Made by a program: the position numbers and the translations under genes
The notes under the pieces: generated by a model
Told to the model about the DNA's origin: nothing
The model's database searches: none
The model's input: only the letters and a program-made list of their open reading frames with translations
Shown: positions 43,851 to 55,589 of the stretch, one piece after another
How positions within the stretch are numbered: the stretch's first letter is position 1
How the letters are laid out: every line of letters begins with the position of its first letter
Assembly (NCBI GenBank): GCA_015680685.1
Contig: MNCI01006057.1
Span: forward strand, 16,748 to 80,747
Direction of reading: 5' to 3'
DNA: 64,000 bases
Source: Gnetum montanum
Lineage: Eukaryota > Streptophyta > Gnetopsida > Gnetales > Gnetaceae

Positions 43851-45910
43851 CTCCTTAACTAAATGGTTGAGGATGGCAAGGATTAATAAATGAAAGATGA
43901 GGATCCTTGCATGTTGGAAATGTTGAAACTTGGTCATACTTACCCCATCAGGGTTCACACACCTGATTGTAGTAAGAATAGTGGGGTAATTTATAAGATG
44001 TAGTTTCTGGATAACGAGTTGACCCACTATGATATTTGGGACCATTAGATGGTATGAGAGGATTGAAATGTTGCCTTCCATAACTATGTTCATTAGGCTG
44101 TATGGTTGTTGGAGTGTTAATTAGTGGCCCTGATACAGTAACATGAGGCATTGGGTTCGAAGATAAGGATGCACCACAATGTTGGGCTTGTGTTGAGTTG
44201 GAGAATGTAGTGGCCTTGGAATTGTTTTGTCCCTTCCTATAGTCATGTTTAAAAAAGGGACTCTTTTGATGTTGAGGAGGTCTCTCACTGTTGTTGAAAA
44301 TAGTAGCACAAGTAGTGTTCATGGGTTGCTGTTGTGGTGCAGACACTTCAGGAACAGTTGATGGCAATGTAGAAGGAGGAAAAGGATAAGAATGTTGAAA
44401 TTTAGGAGAAGTGTAAGATACACAAGGTGGTGGTTATGTTGAGGACATGGGTTGATAGTATTGAGCAGAATAATAATGCGGTGAGATAGAGTATGTTGAC
44501 CCAATTGGGGAAATAGGATGTTGAACTAGATAAGCATTTGGATTCAGATGATATGAAGGGTGTCTCTAGTTTAGGGATGGCTTCCCCCACAACTGGGATT
44601 GTTGCCACTGTGATCGAACATAGTATCTTTGTACGAACTTTGGGTGTAACATGCTTCCCCAATGCTCATATAAATGTAACAAGATTGGGCACTGGCCCTT
44701 GGGGTGATCATACAGGCAAATGTTGCATTCATATGTATGATTGGTAGTTGAGCTCTTATTTTCTTCATCCCTTCTTTCTGATTGTCTAATGATATTTTGT
44801 CCTGCTTCTCAAGTTGTCAAAACTCTATGTCCAATAATATCGATATATTCCCACACTTTTTATACGTCCATTCCAACATCTTATTGATCTTTGCCTCGAC
44901 TTCCTCTAATGATTGTTGTACCGGCAAAGATGGCTCTTTCCCCTTGTGATAGGTTGATTTCTCCTTTTTATGATCATGGACCTTTGTTAAGTTGATATTT
45001 TGGTCCCATTGATGTTTTTCAACACTCCCCCATCTATCCATTTCTCCTTGTTCTTTTGCTACTTGTTTAATAAGCTCTTAGAGTTGATGGGTTTGCAATT
45101 CGTATAGTTGACCTTGGGCATACATCCTTAGGGTCTTTCTTGTTTCATCACAAAGCCTATCAATGACATGATACATTAGCCTTTCCTTGGAGAACCCATG
45201 GCCTGGATAGTTGTTTAACAGTGCATAATATCTTTCTAAGGCCATGTCCAAGGATTCATGTTGTGCTTGTTTCCACTCTTGGATTTGTTTCCTCAAGGCT
45301 AACACTCTTGCTTAGGTTTGATATTTTTCACTAAAGAGTTCTACCATTTTTGGCCAACATCGTATTGAATTTGGTTTTAATGATCTATACCATACTTTTG
45401 CTTGGCCAACAAGTGTCATAGGAAAGAGCTTGAGTTTTTGCCAACCGTTATCAGTGTTGTTCCATGTACAAGCATCATAGAAGGCTTGTAAATGTTATTG
45501 CGAATCTAAGTCATAGCCTCCTGAGAAAGTAGGGAAGTTGTTTAAATCAAGCCTTGGCAGACGGCTCTCTTTATGATGCCTATGAGAGATTCAAACAACC
45601 TCTTGTATTTGCATTAGTCTTGTAGTGGCTAGTAGGGGTTGATCATCATCGGGTAAGTTATGCTTTCATGCATTGAGATGATGTTGCCTTCATTTATGTT
45701 TATAAGAAACCCCCACCTCAGGTTGCGTACTCCAATTTTCATTGTCATATAATTCGTTGGTTATCCAATGAATTTCCTTACTAGATATGGCATTATCATA
45801 ATCTTGTAGGAGAGGCATGGTTGTCAAACTGTGTGTGAATTCGTATGTGACTTTTTATAATTATTTCTTTCTAAAAGATATATCATTAATCCCTATACAC
45901 TGACCTTGTA
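43851..45910 (-). pseudogene. Element F gag
   Basis: On minus the capsid part (about 45420-45078) has RKQIQEWKQAQHESLDMALE and the homologous segment after it, ending CDETRKTLRMYAQGQL. A coiled-coil-like part follows (45041-44817), then an intact CCHC-type knuckle C-N-I-C-L-Y-D-H-P-K-G-Q-C (about 44728-44690). A Pro/Gln/Ser/Tyr-rich linker is open for 139 codons (44367-43948) and ends CVNPDGVSMTKFQ. The frame then runs straight into the noncoding 3' region: no protease, RT or integrase. F is therefore a gag-only derivative. Confidence 0.8.
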
Positions 45911-45940
45911 TGATATAAATAATCTAGATAACTAGCACCA

Positions 45941-45958
45941 TCCCTAGCAACAGCACCA
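45941..45958 (-). promoter_or_regulatory. Primer-binding site (tRNA-Asp), element F
   Basis: On minus TGGTGCTGTTGCTAGGGA, one base after the LTR, is complementary to the tRNA-Asp 3' end with a few transitions. Beyond it the sequence (TGGTGCTAGTTATCTAG) is not tRNA-like, in contrast to element D. Confidence 0.85.
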
Positions 45959-45959
45959 A

Positions 45960-46814
45960 TGATGACTGGCAAGGTACCCCTACACTTAACCATACAAATA
46001 TAAGCATTACATGTGCGATCTAGTCGAACTCCGTAGACGAACTAGTTGTGGCATCTAGATAGTTAGCCTTGGATCACAGTTTGTTGTCTTCCCACCTAGA
46101 CTAGTATTAGCTATGTCACGTATGGTTTAGTCTAGGGTGAGATGTATAATATGGTTTCTACCTAATGCTACTCCTAAAGGAAATGGAAGATAATATTAAC
46201 TAAGCTAAGAGAGAAAAGGGTGAGAGAGAATCTAAGCTAGCCTAAGTGCGATGAGCATCCATTCCTTGATTATCAGTACACATCTTGGACTTCATGCATG
46301 ACTACTACTGGGATTACCAAGCGCAGATCCTAGGTACCCTACTAGGTTGCCAAGTAGTCACACTTAAATGCTTGTAATCAATTCGTACTCATTCTGCGTT
46401 TAATAGGAGTTTAGGGTGAAGAATATATTAACTAAGAAAGTAGTAAATAATAATTAAATAAATAACTAAGCTAAGTGAATGCTGTAATGATGAAGTAATC
46501 TTGATCTTTATTTTTGGTCATGTGCATGTCCAAGTACGTCATACTCAAATAAAGGATGTCATGCAATTACAATCATCACACTGCGAGCATGCACTAAGAA
46601 ATAATTCTAACTCTAAGAAGGAAAAACTACAACAGTTTGGGTAAGGAACTAAGAACTAACTCCCAGAATAAGGAAAGCTACCTCTTATTTATAGAAATTA
46701 AGGCAGGCCATGATATTGCGACCCTGATAACTAGGCTCCAATAACTAGGCCTGATAGACCATGTATCTTATATCAGGGCTCCGATAACTGGGCCTGATAG
46801 ACCATGACTCATCA
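45960..46814 (-). repeat. 5' LTR of element F (minus)
   Basis: The plus strand reads TGATGACTGGCAAGG...GACCATGACTCATCA. The promoter TATTTATA is at 46686-46693. U3 has a duplicated unit GATAACT(A/G)GGCCTGATAGACC (about 46742 and 46786). TSD TAGAG at 46815-46819. Confidence 0.92.
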
Positions 46815-46819
46815 TAGAG

Positions 46820-47477
46820 GAAATTGATCAGATGAAACAAAGACAAAGGCAACATTTCTATACTAAACTTTACAAGAGGAAGATACTAAATGGGAAGAAT
46901 TAGAGGTACTAGATAAGTATAAACCAGAACCCATAAAACTAAAAGGCCTACTAAGTACAATTAAATATGCTTTCCTAAACAATAAGAAACTAATTTTATA
47001 TATGTCAATCTTTATAAAGAATAGAAAGGAAGGTTATTGAAAGTGATAAACAAGTGGCCAATTACATTTACATGGTCTTATGATGAAATTACTGGCATAG
47101 ATCCATGAGTTTATCAACTTGAAATTTATATAAATCAACTTGTCAAACCATAATGCTAGCCTCAATGAAGATTGAACCCAAAGCTTAAGAAGATCATAAA
47201 ATAGACATTAGAAAATCTGTTGAAAATAAGGCTAATCTACCCCATCGCATATAGTGAATGGATTAGTCCATTGGTCATTCTACTAAATAAGTGTGGCAAT
47301 TGGAGGTTTTCTATAGATTTTTTATTGTTGAGCATGGTGATATTCAATGATCATTTTCCTTTACCATTTGTTAATCAAGTTCTAGACACTATTTTAGGAC
47401 AAGTACTATAGCTTTCTGGATGGTTATAGTGGGTATAATCAAATCTGTATCTCACTAGAAGATTAAGAGAAGATAAT
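46820..47477 (+). pseudogene. Host A reverse transcriptase, N-terminal half
   Basis: It continues from THAYVE across element F: EEIDQMKQRQRQHFY, KYKPEPIKLKGLLSTIKYAFL, then RT text (LIYPIAYSEWISPLVILLNK, WRFSIDFLLLSM, DHFPLPFVNQVLDT, YSFLDGYSGYNQICISLED-EK). Many stops and shifts. It is cut inside the EKTMF motif by element G. Confidence 0.8.
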
Positions 47478-48266
47478 TGATGGGATGTGATATCGCGTCA
47501 TCCCCTGTGATATCATGTACGTGATATTGCAACCTGTTGCCAGTTCTATAAATAAGAGGTGGCTTTCCCCTTGTTTTCCCATCTAGATCTAGACCTTAGC
47601 CAAACTCTTACCATTTTACCATTCCAAAGTTAGAATAATTTCCATGTGCCAGCAGTAGGAGTCTCAAAGTGAATGGATCTTTATTCGAGCAAATTTGTAC
47701 CTGAGCACACATTTGTGTACGACAATAAAGATAAAATTTTCAATAAACCTTGTAGCATATAGACTAAGCTAAATAGGATTTAATTACTATTGAATGATTA
47801 ATTGCTTTCCTAGATTATTAATCTCTCTCAACCCTCAACTCTCATAGTTAAGTGCATTCAGTACAATCGCTTCGAGCACATGCGTTATGCTTGGTAACCT
47901 AGTAACGAATAGCATTTGGTAATCCCAGTAGCGTTGCATTAGTTCAGGGTGTGAACGGCAAGTGGGAACATATACTGATGCTAGGATAATTAGAGCTTAG
48001 TTGGTGAAAGTTAGTTACTTAGTCTCTTCACCCTTTCTCCTCTTAGCATAGGCGATAAAAAGATAAAAGACATAAAAATCATGTACCTCAAGTTCACTTA
48101 ACCATACAACCATGACAAATACAAGTGAGCTTGGGAAGACAGCGATTGATTAACCTTAAGTGTTCCATTAGGCACGTAAGCACTTAGTCCTTGGAGTTCG
48201 ACTGGATTGCGTGTGAAAATGCTCATATTCGTATGGTTAAGTGTAGGGGTACCTCGCCACTCATCA
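47478..48266 (+). repeat. 5' LTR of element G
   Basis: The LTR starts TGATGGGATGTGATATCGC and ends GGGGTACCTCGCCACTCATCA. TATAAATA is at 47547-47554 and AATAAAG at 47724-47730. TSD ATAAT (47473-47477). It is about 30 bp shorter than its partner 53723-54542 because of one fewer GATATCGC-type repeat unit in U3. Confidence 0.95.
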
Positions 48267-48267
48267 T

Positions 48268-48285
48268 TGGTGTCGTTGCTGGGGA
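48268..48285 (+). promoter_or_regulatory. Primer-binding site (tRNA-Asp), element G
   Basis: TGGTGTCGTTGCTGGGGA, one base after the LTR, differs from the exact tRNA-Asp complement TGGCGCCGTTGCCGGGGA only by three C-to-T changes. Confidence 0.92.
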
Positions 48286-48411
48286 CTTAGTTGTTTTTGC
48301 ACTAAGTAGAACATAGGAAATCATCCACATCATTGGGAAGCTTAAACAAACCCTTAGGGTTAATCAGAGAAAAATTAAATAATGGTCAATAACACACCAA
48401 ATAAGACAACA

Positions 48412-50920
48412 ATGTCTTCTTCTTCTTCTCACAAAAGCACTTCACCACCTAGGGACCACACAAGAGACAGTCGGCGACACAACACACATAACCAAAATCT
48501 TCCAGTTCCTTAATAGTTTAGTGTGGTATATATTCATCACGATAAATATGTACCCAACTTTACCTTTGTCTTCCATCAAGATGAACAACTACGATGGAGA
48601 GACTTGGAGGGTAACATAGTGATGCGTCCAGATAGAGCTACCCCCAACATGCTCCTTTGTGCCCTTGCACGAATAGGCATGTCACAATTATATGCTAAAT
48701 ACATTGCATGCAATTACCACGCAAGGGAGTACCATCCCACAGAAGTACAATGTCAACGAGACTTGTAGTAGGAGAGTTACCATACATCATTGAAGGGTAA
48801 AGGGCCCCACAACATCCCTCACGTCCTAAGTGAAATTGGAGATGGTGAACTAGTTATAATAGGTTCCCCATCAAATGATGTTCCTCCTCCTAATGATGGT
48901 GAGGAGGTGGGGTATCAAAACTTACACTCCACGATTCATAACCCTGGTTCTAATTCCCATGAACACCAAGTGTTCAATGAGGGAACACAAACCTATAACA
49001 AGGGCAGGCAATCTGATCGTCATCACGATCAGGGCCGTAACCACCAAGGAGAATGTAAGAAACATCGTTATGGCAATGGTTCCCCTTCTTCTTCACCTTC
49101 ATCACATCATTCACCCTCTCCTTCCACATCAAGATGCAGTCATAAAGAACACAACCATGAGGATAAGGGTAAACATAATGAGAATCCTCGATGAGAGAGT
49201 CGAGAGTGAGGACAAGGGCAGTCAAGAGAATCAAGGCATGGTAGAAGGAAAAGTAGGGAACCACATAGGCATCAAAGATGCCATGAAAGAAATGAAAATG
49301 AAGAACCCCTACTAGCAACTTGAAGTATGTTAGATATTACGGAGGCTATGAGAATACCTACAAGGCACCAAAAAGATAGCCGAATCAAGAGACTAGACAT
49401 GAACAATATCCCATGATTTGAGGGGGAATACAACGTTGATCCATAGACCCACTTATAGGAATTTCATAATGCCTATGCCTTGTAGAATATTGAAAATGAG
49501 TGAAAAAAGTTAAAGTTGTTCCCAAGGACACTCATAAAGGAAGCAAAAAGCTGGTACCGGTCCTTAGAGCCGGAATCCATTAGAAGGTGGAGTATGATGT
49601 TAGAATTTTTTAACGATAAATATCAAATGTACTCCAGAGTGTCCAACCTATGCAAACAAATCCAAGCATGGAAGAAGGGTAATCATGAACCCTTGGATGC
49701 TGCCACGGGCCGTTATTATGCATTGTTACATCATTGCCCAGGCCATGGTTATGCACAACAGGATCAACTATGCCATCTCGTAGATGGACTTAGGCATGAA
49801 ACTAGGAGAACCCTTGGAACATATGCCTAAGGGAGACTATCTAAGCTTAGGTCCCATGAGGTGCATAGATTGTTTGAGCAAGTAGCTAAGGAAGAGGGAG
49901 AGCTATGCAAAAGAGAAAGTGCGGAGGAGTACAACCACGATCCTTCCCTCCGAAAAAGGAGAGTGACATTCTATGAGGAGGAGGATTAGTCACCACTTGA
50001 AAAGTTGGTGAATAGAAAAAACTTGCCACTTCAAAAGTTGATAACCAAAGTGTCAACTAAGGTAGATCAAATGTGGGACTCCTTAGATAGTAGATTTAAA
50101 ACTGTTCTCAAAATCGTAGAGGAGTCTAAGGAGCAAGGTAGTGACTTAGACAATGCACGTAACAAAGGTAAGGGGAAAATGACTATCACTAATGAGGTTG
50201 TGGATTCCAATACGGATGATGATGGTGGATGTGAGATATGTCAGTATGACCATCCTAAGGAATGTTGCCTAATAATCACACATCTGCAAGAGTCTGGGAT
50301 GTATGCACTCAACCCAAGACTTAACAAATGGCAAGCACCCTGAAGGTTACCTTATCCCCAAGGTAACCCAAGGCAGTTTCACCAACCCTTAATTTATTAT
50401 CCAAGTGGAACTCTACCACAACCTATCAAGCAACAGTAGCAGTGGCAATACCCACAATCATGGGGGACGCCACCACCAAGGCAACCATACCCTTATCAGT
50501 AACCGGATCCATATGGCTATTACGTGCAACAGCCAATTTCTCTAAGTGACTCTATCAGTCACGTAACCGCATAATGTCACTACCAAGTTCAAAAGTATTA
50601 TAGGACTCCCTCTCTTGGAAGAGACACACCACATGCATACCATCCTTCAAATCCATTCACATCTCTTACGCTGATGGCTCCACTACCACCCACTCCAACG
50701 ATGCAAGGGGAACTCCCCACTTAATCATAGCAACATAATGCTACAAGAGCTGTGAACCTTCAACCCACTACTAGTTCTGACAACCATACAAAGAGAAGAC
50801 CTTTCGTTAGAACCAACAGTCCAAACAAGCTCTCACAACCACAAGTGGTTGAGCCTCAAAACACCTCTCTACTAGATAAGGCTTCATAGCTCCCTTCAAA
50901 TCGAAAATAGAGCTCAATGC
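48412..50920 (+). pseudogene. Element G gag, frame preserved but with nonsense codons
   Basis: The ATG at 48412 (MSSSSSHKSTSPPRD) opens a frame that stays in the same phase to the end of the protease (51423). It contains an N-terminal domain (YIHHDKYVPNFTFVFHQDEQ), a Ser/His/Asn-rich spacer (49000-49195), capsid (49390-49830: FEGEYNVDP, LFPRTLIKEAKSWYRSLEPE, LLHHCPGHGYAQQDQL), a basic coiled-coil-like segment (50005-50160), an intact CCHC knuckle CEICQYDHPKECC (50230-50268) and a Pro/Gln/Tyr linker. About twenty stop codons interrupt it; all can come from CAA, CAG, CGA or TGG by one transition. No indel was needed. It is the best preserved gag of the window. Confidence 0.88.
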
Positions 50921-51423
50921 AAAAGGTTATGTTAACACATACCTTTACTGACTGGATAAAGGTGGGCCACCTTCCTAGGAAATTCTTTGATCTTGGAAGT
51001 CCCTTAATCTACCTCCAAGTTGCTGGGAATGAACCACGTAAGGCTCTTTTTGACTCAGGTACCGAAGTCAACTTAATCTCACAAGAAATGTATAAATCCT
51101 AGAACCTGCCTCCACTAAAGAAGAGCAATATTCACTTAGAGCTAGCTGACCAATCCATCACCATTCCCTTGGGATTGGTGGAGGACGTCATTATCATTGT
51201 GTGTGGTTGGTCATACCCAGCTAATTTCCTAGTGATAGAAGTCAACAACAATAAAGGGGACTTCCCAATTATAATGGGGAGGGCATGGCTCAGTACCATA
51301 AACACATGCCTAGGAATCTGCGATCTTTCCCTAGAAATATCTAAGGAAAACACTTACGAGAAGATCAAGAAGAAGAAAGTTCCATGCATCACATATAGTG
51401 ATACAGAGGGTGATGACATATAG
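50921..51423 (+). pseudogene. Element G aspartic protease
   Basis: It continues the gag phase: DWIKVGHLPRKFFDLGSPLI, KALFDSGTEVNLISQEMYKS with the active-site DSG intact (51052-51060), a TAG in place of the expected Trp before NLPPLKK, then LVEDVIIIVCGWSYPANFLV and IIMGRAWLSTINTCLGICD, ending KKKVPCITYSDTEGDDI. The motif order equals B and A. Apart from the nonsense codons, the catalytic site could be functional. No RT follows: the coding sequence ends within 300 bp in the noncoding 3' region. Confidence 0.82.
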
Positions 51424-53104
51424 GAATGTTCAACATTACTTGCATGCAACCGATGTGCCCAGGAAACTAAGATACAAAAGTGCCTGTATGTAGCAACCAC
51501 ACAACAAGAAAACACCCAGTGGTTGATAACTAATAAGAAGATCAACTCACCAACATGCATGGAACCAATTGGGGGAACCACTTGCGCTAACATCGAAAGC
51601 ACAGATACACTGGAGCATGAGTGTCGCCAACTTCCAACCCTTAACCTGAAAACATCAATTGGGAGAAGTTGTACACTTCTAAAAAATTCAAATAAACACT
51701 CATTATTTTAGATCTCTCCCTTCCAATTCAGTCATGGGGGATATGGCCACCTATGCTAATCAATTGAGGCCCTTAGTTTCTTTTTAAGTTATTGTTTTAC
51801 ACTTTTTTATTTTACACTTTTTTTGTTTTACACATTTTTGTTTTACAATTTCTTTAACTTTTTGTGTTGTTGTTTTACAACATCATTCATACTTTTTATT
51901 TCATTTGTGTGTGTGTGTGTGTGTGTTAACCATTTTGTTGAGTTTGTCACCCAATAAGTGCTCTTGGTGATGGCATGAACTATATTTTATGGGTTGCTAA
52001 TGTTTGGTTTTTACATTTAAGTTATAATTTTGATACTAAGGTATGGTTCTTTTGATGTAATAGGCAATGAGTCCACATCGTCCATGCATCCATAATTTCT
52101 ATGGCCTCTCTTGGCTTGGAACTGTACAGCCCCTTTCTTCAAAATAATAAGAACTATATATGAATTGGTGATTGGGCATTTCTCAAACTAAGGAAGGACT
52201 CAAGGATGAAAAGGGTGTGACTTCAAGGGGACTTGATGCATTTGTGTTGGCCATTCTCTTGGGTGCTTGGATGTTTTCTTCTTGAGTTTTCTTACCATTC
52301 TGACGTTACTCCTTAGGAAGCTGAGCAAATAAAAATAAAAATTATAAGTCTTTGCATGGTGCGGTTCTCATAAAAAAAATAAACAGTGAGGATTCAAAGC
52401 ACACCCCTTAGATGAAATAATCGCTTGGGCTACAAGCACTAGTTATGGAACTAAAAACATATTCCCTCTAACTAAGCCCCTGTCTCACTTCCTACTTTTC
52501 TCCTTTCTCGTTTCTTCATAATGGTAGTGGCTCTTTGAGGGATGCATTCTTGTTACTTCAAGTGGATGGATTGGCCAAATGTATTAATGCAAAGTCACTG
52601 GATGTGGTTTGTTTGAGGCCAGAATTGGAAAGGGATCTACTAAGTTACATTAACCATTAATACATAAGGGGTTGTACACCACCTTGTTCTTGAGACTCCA
52701 TTCCATTCTCTTCTTTCCATTGTTCTTCCTCCATTGTTCATCTCATTACTGGTTATATCAATAGTCTATATTTTGGATGATGCATTATTTTCTTTTTGGT
52801 AAACTCTTGTGGGTAAGACTTTAACTCTTGCTTCCAAACGAAATTTCCAGAGCCCACAGACTCTTTAAATGTGGGGATGTTAGGGCACTAAGGGCATGAG
52901 CCTGCTTTGGGGAGGACCCACTGGCATTCCTATTTGATGCACTAGTTAATTTATTTCCCTTAAATAGTTGAGCAATCAATTTCTATTTTGTTCATTTCCA
53001 TCTCTGACATCCTTTTCATCAAAGTTACAATTGTTTCTTTTTCTCCATCTTTCTTATTCCCTATCTTTTTCCATTCTCTCTCTACTGGAGGTTCGCAATT
53101 AGTC
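51424..53104 (+). other. Element G conserved noncoding 3' region (pol absent)
   Basis: After a short tail equal to the text that follows integrase in B (ATTTTAGATCTCTCCCTTCC against ATTTTGGATCTCCTCCTTTC) comes an array of TTTTTGTTTTACAC units (51780-51890), a (GT)n microsatellite (51905-51926), block 1 (GTGTGACTTCAAGGGGACTT, 52206-52225) and block 2 (CTGCTTTGGGGAGGACCCAC, 52902-52921). The shared text on both sides shows that RT, RNase H and integrase were deleted as one piece. Confidence 0.7.
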
Positions 53105-53435
53105 ATGGGGATCCTGGTCCACTATTTTTGATTTTCTCCTAACCCCTACACCTTCAGTAGTCACCAGTGTTATATCTTCAAAATCCACAATAGCCATATC
53201 ACAACTCAACCAATGGACCTAACATCGACTCAAGGTATCAACTGCATGGTGATTCATTTACCCTTGCTAATACGCAACTATGTTGTGTGTGCAGATGGCA
53301 ATCATACAACAATAGATTGGATCTGGAGGGAACACCTAGAATGGATCGATGCTGAAGCAATTATGCAAGGAACAAGATTGATGGTGCACTTATGGATGGA
53401 TAGCAAAAGGTGCAATCTTGGCGTTGGTAGCAACA

Positions 53436-53467
<32 letters not shown>
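53105..53467 (+). pseudogene. Element G 3' ORF, partial (runs into gap)
   Basis: From ATG 53105 (MGILVHYF) or 53213 (MDLTSTQGINCMVIHLP) a frame is open for at least 80 codons with HTTIDWIWREHLEWIDAEA and MVHLWMDSKRCNLGVG. It ends in a (CT)n repeat and 56 N. No similarity to the 3' ORFs of C or I is apparent, and no known domain was recognised. Position and size suggest an extra element ORF, but it could be chance. Confidence 0.35.
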
Positions 53468-53523
53468 NNNNNNNNNNNNNNNNNNNNNNNNNNNNNNNNN
53501 NNNNNNNNNNNNNNNNNNNNNNN
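53440..53523. repeat. (CT)n microsatellite with assembly gap (56 N)
   Basis: CT repeats occupy 53440-53467, followed by N at 53468-53523. The assembler probably could not cross the simple repeat. Confidence 0.95.
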
Positions 53524-53713
53524 CTACCAAATAAGGTTGAATGTCAAATGTACATAGTATTCACTCTTGTTGTCATGAACACTAGTTTTATCATGTTTTG
53601 TAATGATGATTCGTTCACATGTCACCCCATTCACCATTAGTTCCATTCAAGTCAATAATCCCATACCTTCCCAATATTTTGTAAGAAACTCAAGGACGAG
53701 TTTTTATTCAGTC

Positions 53714-53722
53714 ATGGGGGTA
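53714..53722 (+). promoter_or_regulatory. Polypurine tract of element G
   Basis: ATGGGGGTA directly precedes the 3' LTR. Confidence 0.8.
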
Positions 53723-54542
53723 TGATGGGATGCGATATCGCATGGGCCACAATATTGCGTATGTGATATTGCATCGTCCCCTACGATATCACATACACGA
53801 TATCGCACCGCATCACCAGTTCTATAAATAAGAGGTGACTTTCTCCTTGTTTTCCCATCTAGATCTAGACCTTAGCCAAACTCTTGCCATTTTACCATTC
53901 CATAGTTAGAATAATTTCCATGTGCCCGCAGTAGGAGTCTCAAAGTGAACAGATCTTTATTCGAGCAAATTTGTACTTGAGCACACATTTGCGTACAGCA
54001 ATAAAGATGAACTTTTGGATAAACCTTGTAGCATATGGACTAAGCTAAATAGGATTTAATTATTGTTTAATGATTGATTGCTTTCCTAGATTATTAATCT
54101 CTCTCAACCCTTAACTCTCATAGTTAAGTGCATTCAGTACGACCACTTCGAGCACGTGCATTACACTTGGTAACCCAGTAACGAATAGCATTTGGTAATC
54201 CTAGTAGCATTGCATTAGTTCAGGGTGTGAATAGCAAGTGGGAATGGATACTGATGCTAGGATAATTAGAGCTTAGTTGGTGAAAGTTAGTTACTTAGTC
54301 TCTTCACCCTTTCCCCTCTTAGCATAGGCGATAAAAAGACAAAAGACATAAAAATCATGTACCTCAAGTTCACTTAACCATACAACCATGAAAAATACAA
54401 GTAAGCTTGGGAAGACATTGATTAATTAACCTTAAGTATTCCATAAGGTGCGTAAGCACTTAGTCCTTGGAGTTCGACCAGATGGCGCGTGAAAATGCTC
54501 GTATTTGTATGGTTGAGTGTAGGGGTTCCTCACCACTCATCA
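53723..54542 (+). repeat. 3' LTR of element G
   Basis: The LTR starts TGATGGGATGCGATATCGC and ends GGGGTTCCTCACCACTCATCA. TATAAATA is at 53823-53830. U3 is an array of GATATCGC/GATATTGC units. The following ACAAT (54543-54547) is the TSD partner of ATAAT 47473-47477. Removing G and one TSD copy restores the EKTMFT reading of host A RT. Confidence 0.95.
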
Positions 54543-54547
54543 ACAAT

Positions 54548-55075
54548 GTTCACGACCTTATGGAGAACATTCGCATATAGAAAAATGTTATTTGGCTTAT
54601 GCAATGCTCTAGAAATATTCCATAGACTTGTACTTAACATCTTCCAAAAACATATTGGTAATGAAGTTCAAGTTTTTATGGATGATTTTTCTACCCATAA
54701 ACTTGACTTCAAACAAGCTTTGGACCACTTAGAGAAAGTTCTAAAATAATCTGTTGAAATAAATTTAAAGCTTAATTAACAAAAAGAGTCATTTAATGAT
54801 CCAAGATGACATAGTCTTAGGATACAAGGCATCATACAAGGAAATAGAAGTAGAAAATCAAAGTCATTTAAAATATTACCTAAAGGCCACAAATAGTCAA
54901 GGATGCTAGATCATTTCTTGATCACATAGGATATTATAGAAGCTTTGTTGAGAATTTTTCAAAGATTGCAAAACTACTTGTGAAATTAAGAAAGAAAGAT
55001 GCACAATTTTAGTGGTCAAAATAATGTGAAAAGGCATTTGAAAGACTAAAATAGAAGTTAATTGAAATACCAATC
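54548..55075 (+). pseudogene. Host A reverse transcriptase, C-terminal half
   Basis: It begins with MFTTLWRTFAYRKMLFGLCN and continues with HRLVLNIFQKHIGNEVQVFM and DDFSTH. The catalytic FMDD is intact here (54675-54686), unlike in element B. DHLEKVLK and the connection to RNase H follow, with stops. The open frame starting at 54489 is a chance fusion of LTR G with this RT. Confidence 0.82.
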
Positions 55076-55430
55076 CTTAGATATTTGGATTAGTTAAGAC
55101 CTTTCCACATTATGATAGATGTTGTAAACTATGTATTAGGAGTAATGTTGACCTAATTAGATGATCAAAAAAGATCATGCTACACAAACTACATCAGTCA
55201 AAGCATCACAAGAATACAACTTAACTATTAAAAATGAGCTTATGGCTATGGTATATATGCTTGAAAATTTCAAAATTTATCTACATGGGTATTCAATCTA
55301 TGTTTATATTGACCAAAGTACAATCAAATTCTTAATGAACAAACCTATGGTTAGTTCAAGAGTGATTAGATGGCTTATTATACTACAAGAATTTCACATA
55401 CAATGATTAGTAGGAAAGGAACTAAAAATA
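55076..55430 (+). pseudogene. Host A RNase H
   Basis: Readable parts are FHIMIDVVNYVLGVML, NYISQSITRIQLNY-KNELMAMVYMLENFKIYL, VYIDQSTIKFLMNKPM and RWLIILQEFHIQ. The order equals element B. It is broken by stops and single-base shifts. Confidence 0.72.
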
Positions 55431-55589
55431 TTGTAGTTCACAATACAATGGAATAGTGATTATATGACTTATATAGCTTTACAAGAACTTCTTGTTGAAT
55501 AAGAAAAAAAACAAAAGAAATAATTTCTCCATAAAGTAAAATAATATATGGAAACTCAAGGAACTCTGTATAATATTTGTGTAGATACT

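Noticed and set aside
54489-54749. Open frame of 86 codons reading into RT
   Set aside because: Its first 18 codons are the end of the G 3' LTR; only the part after 54543 is host A reverse transcriptase. A chance fusion at an insertion site.
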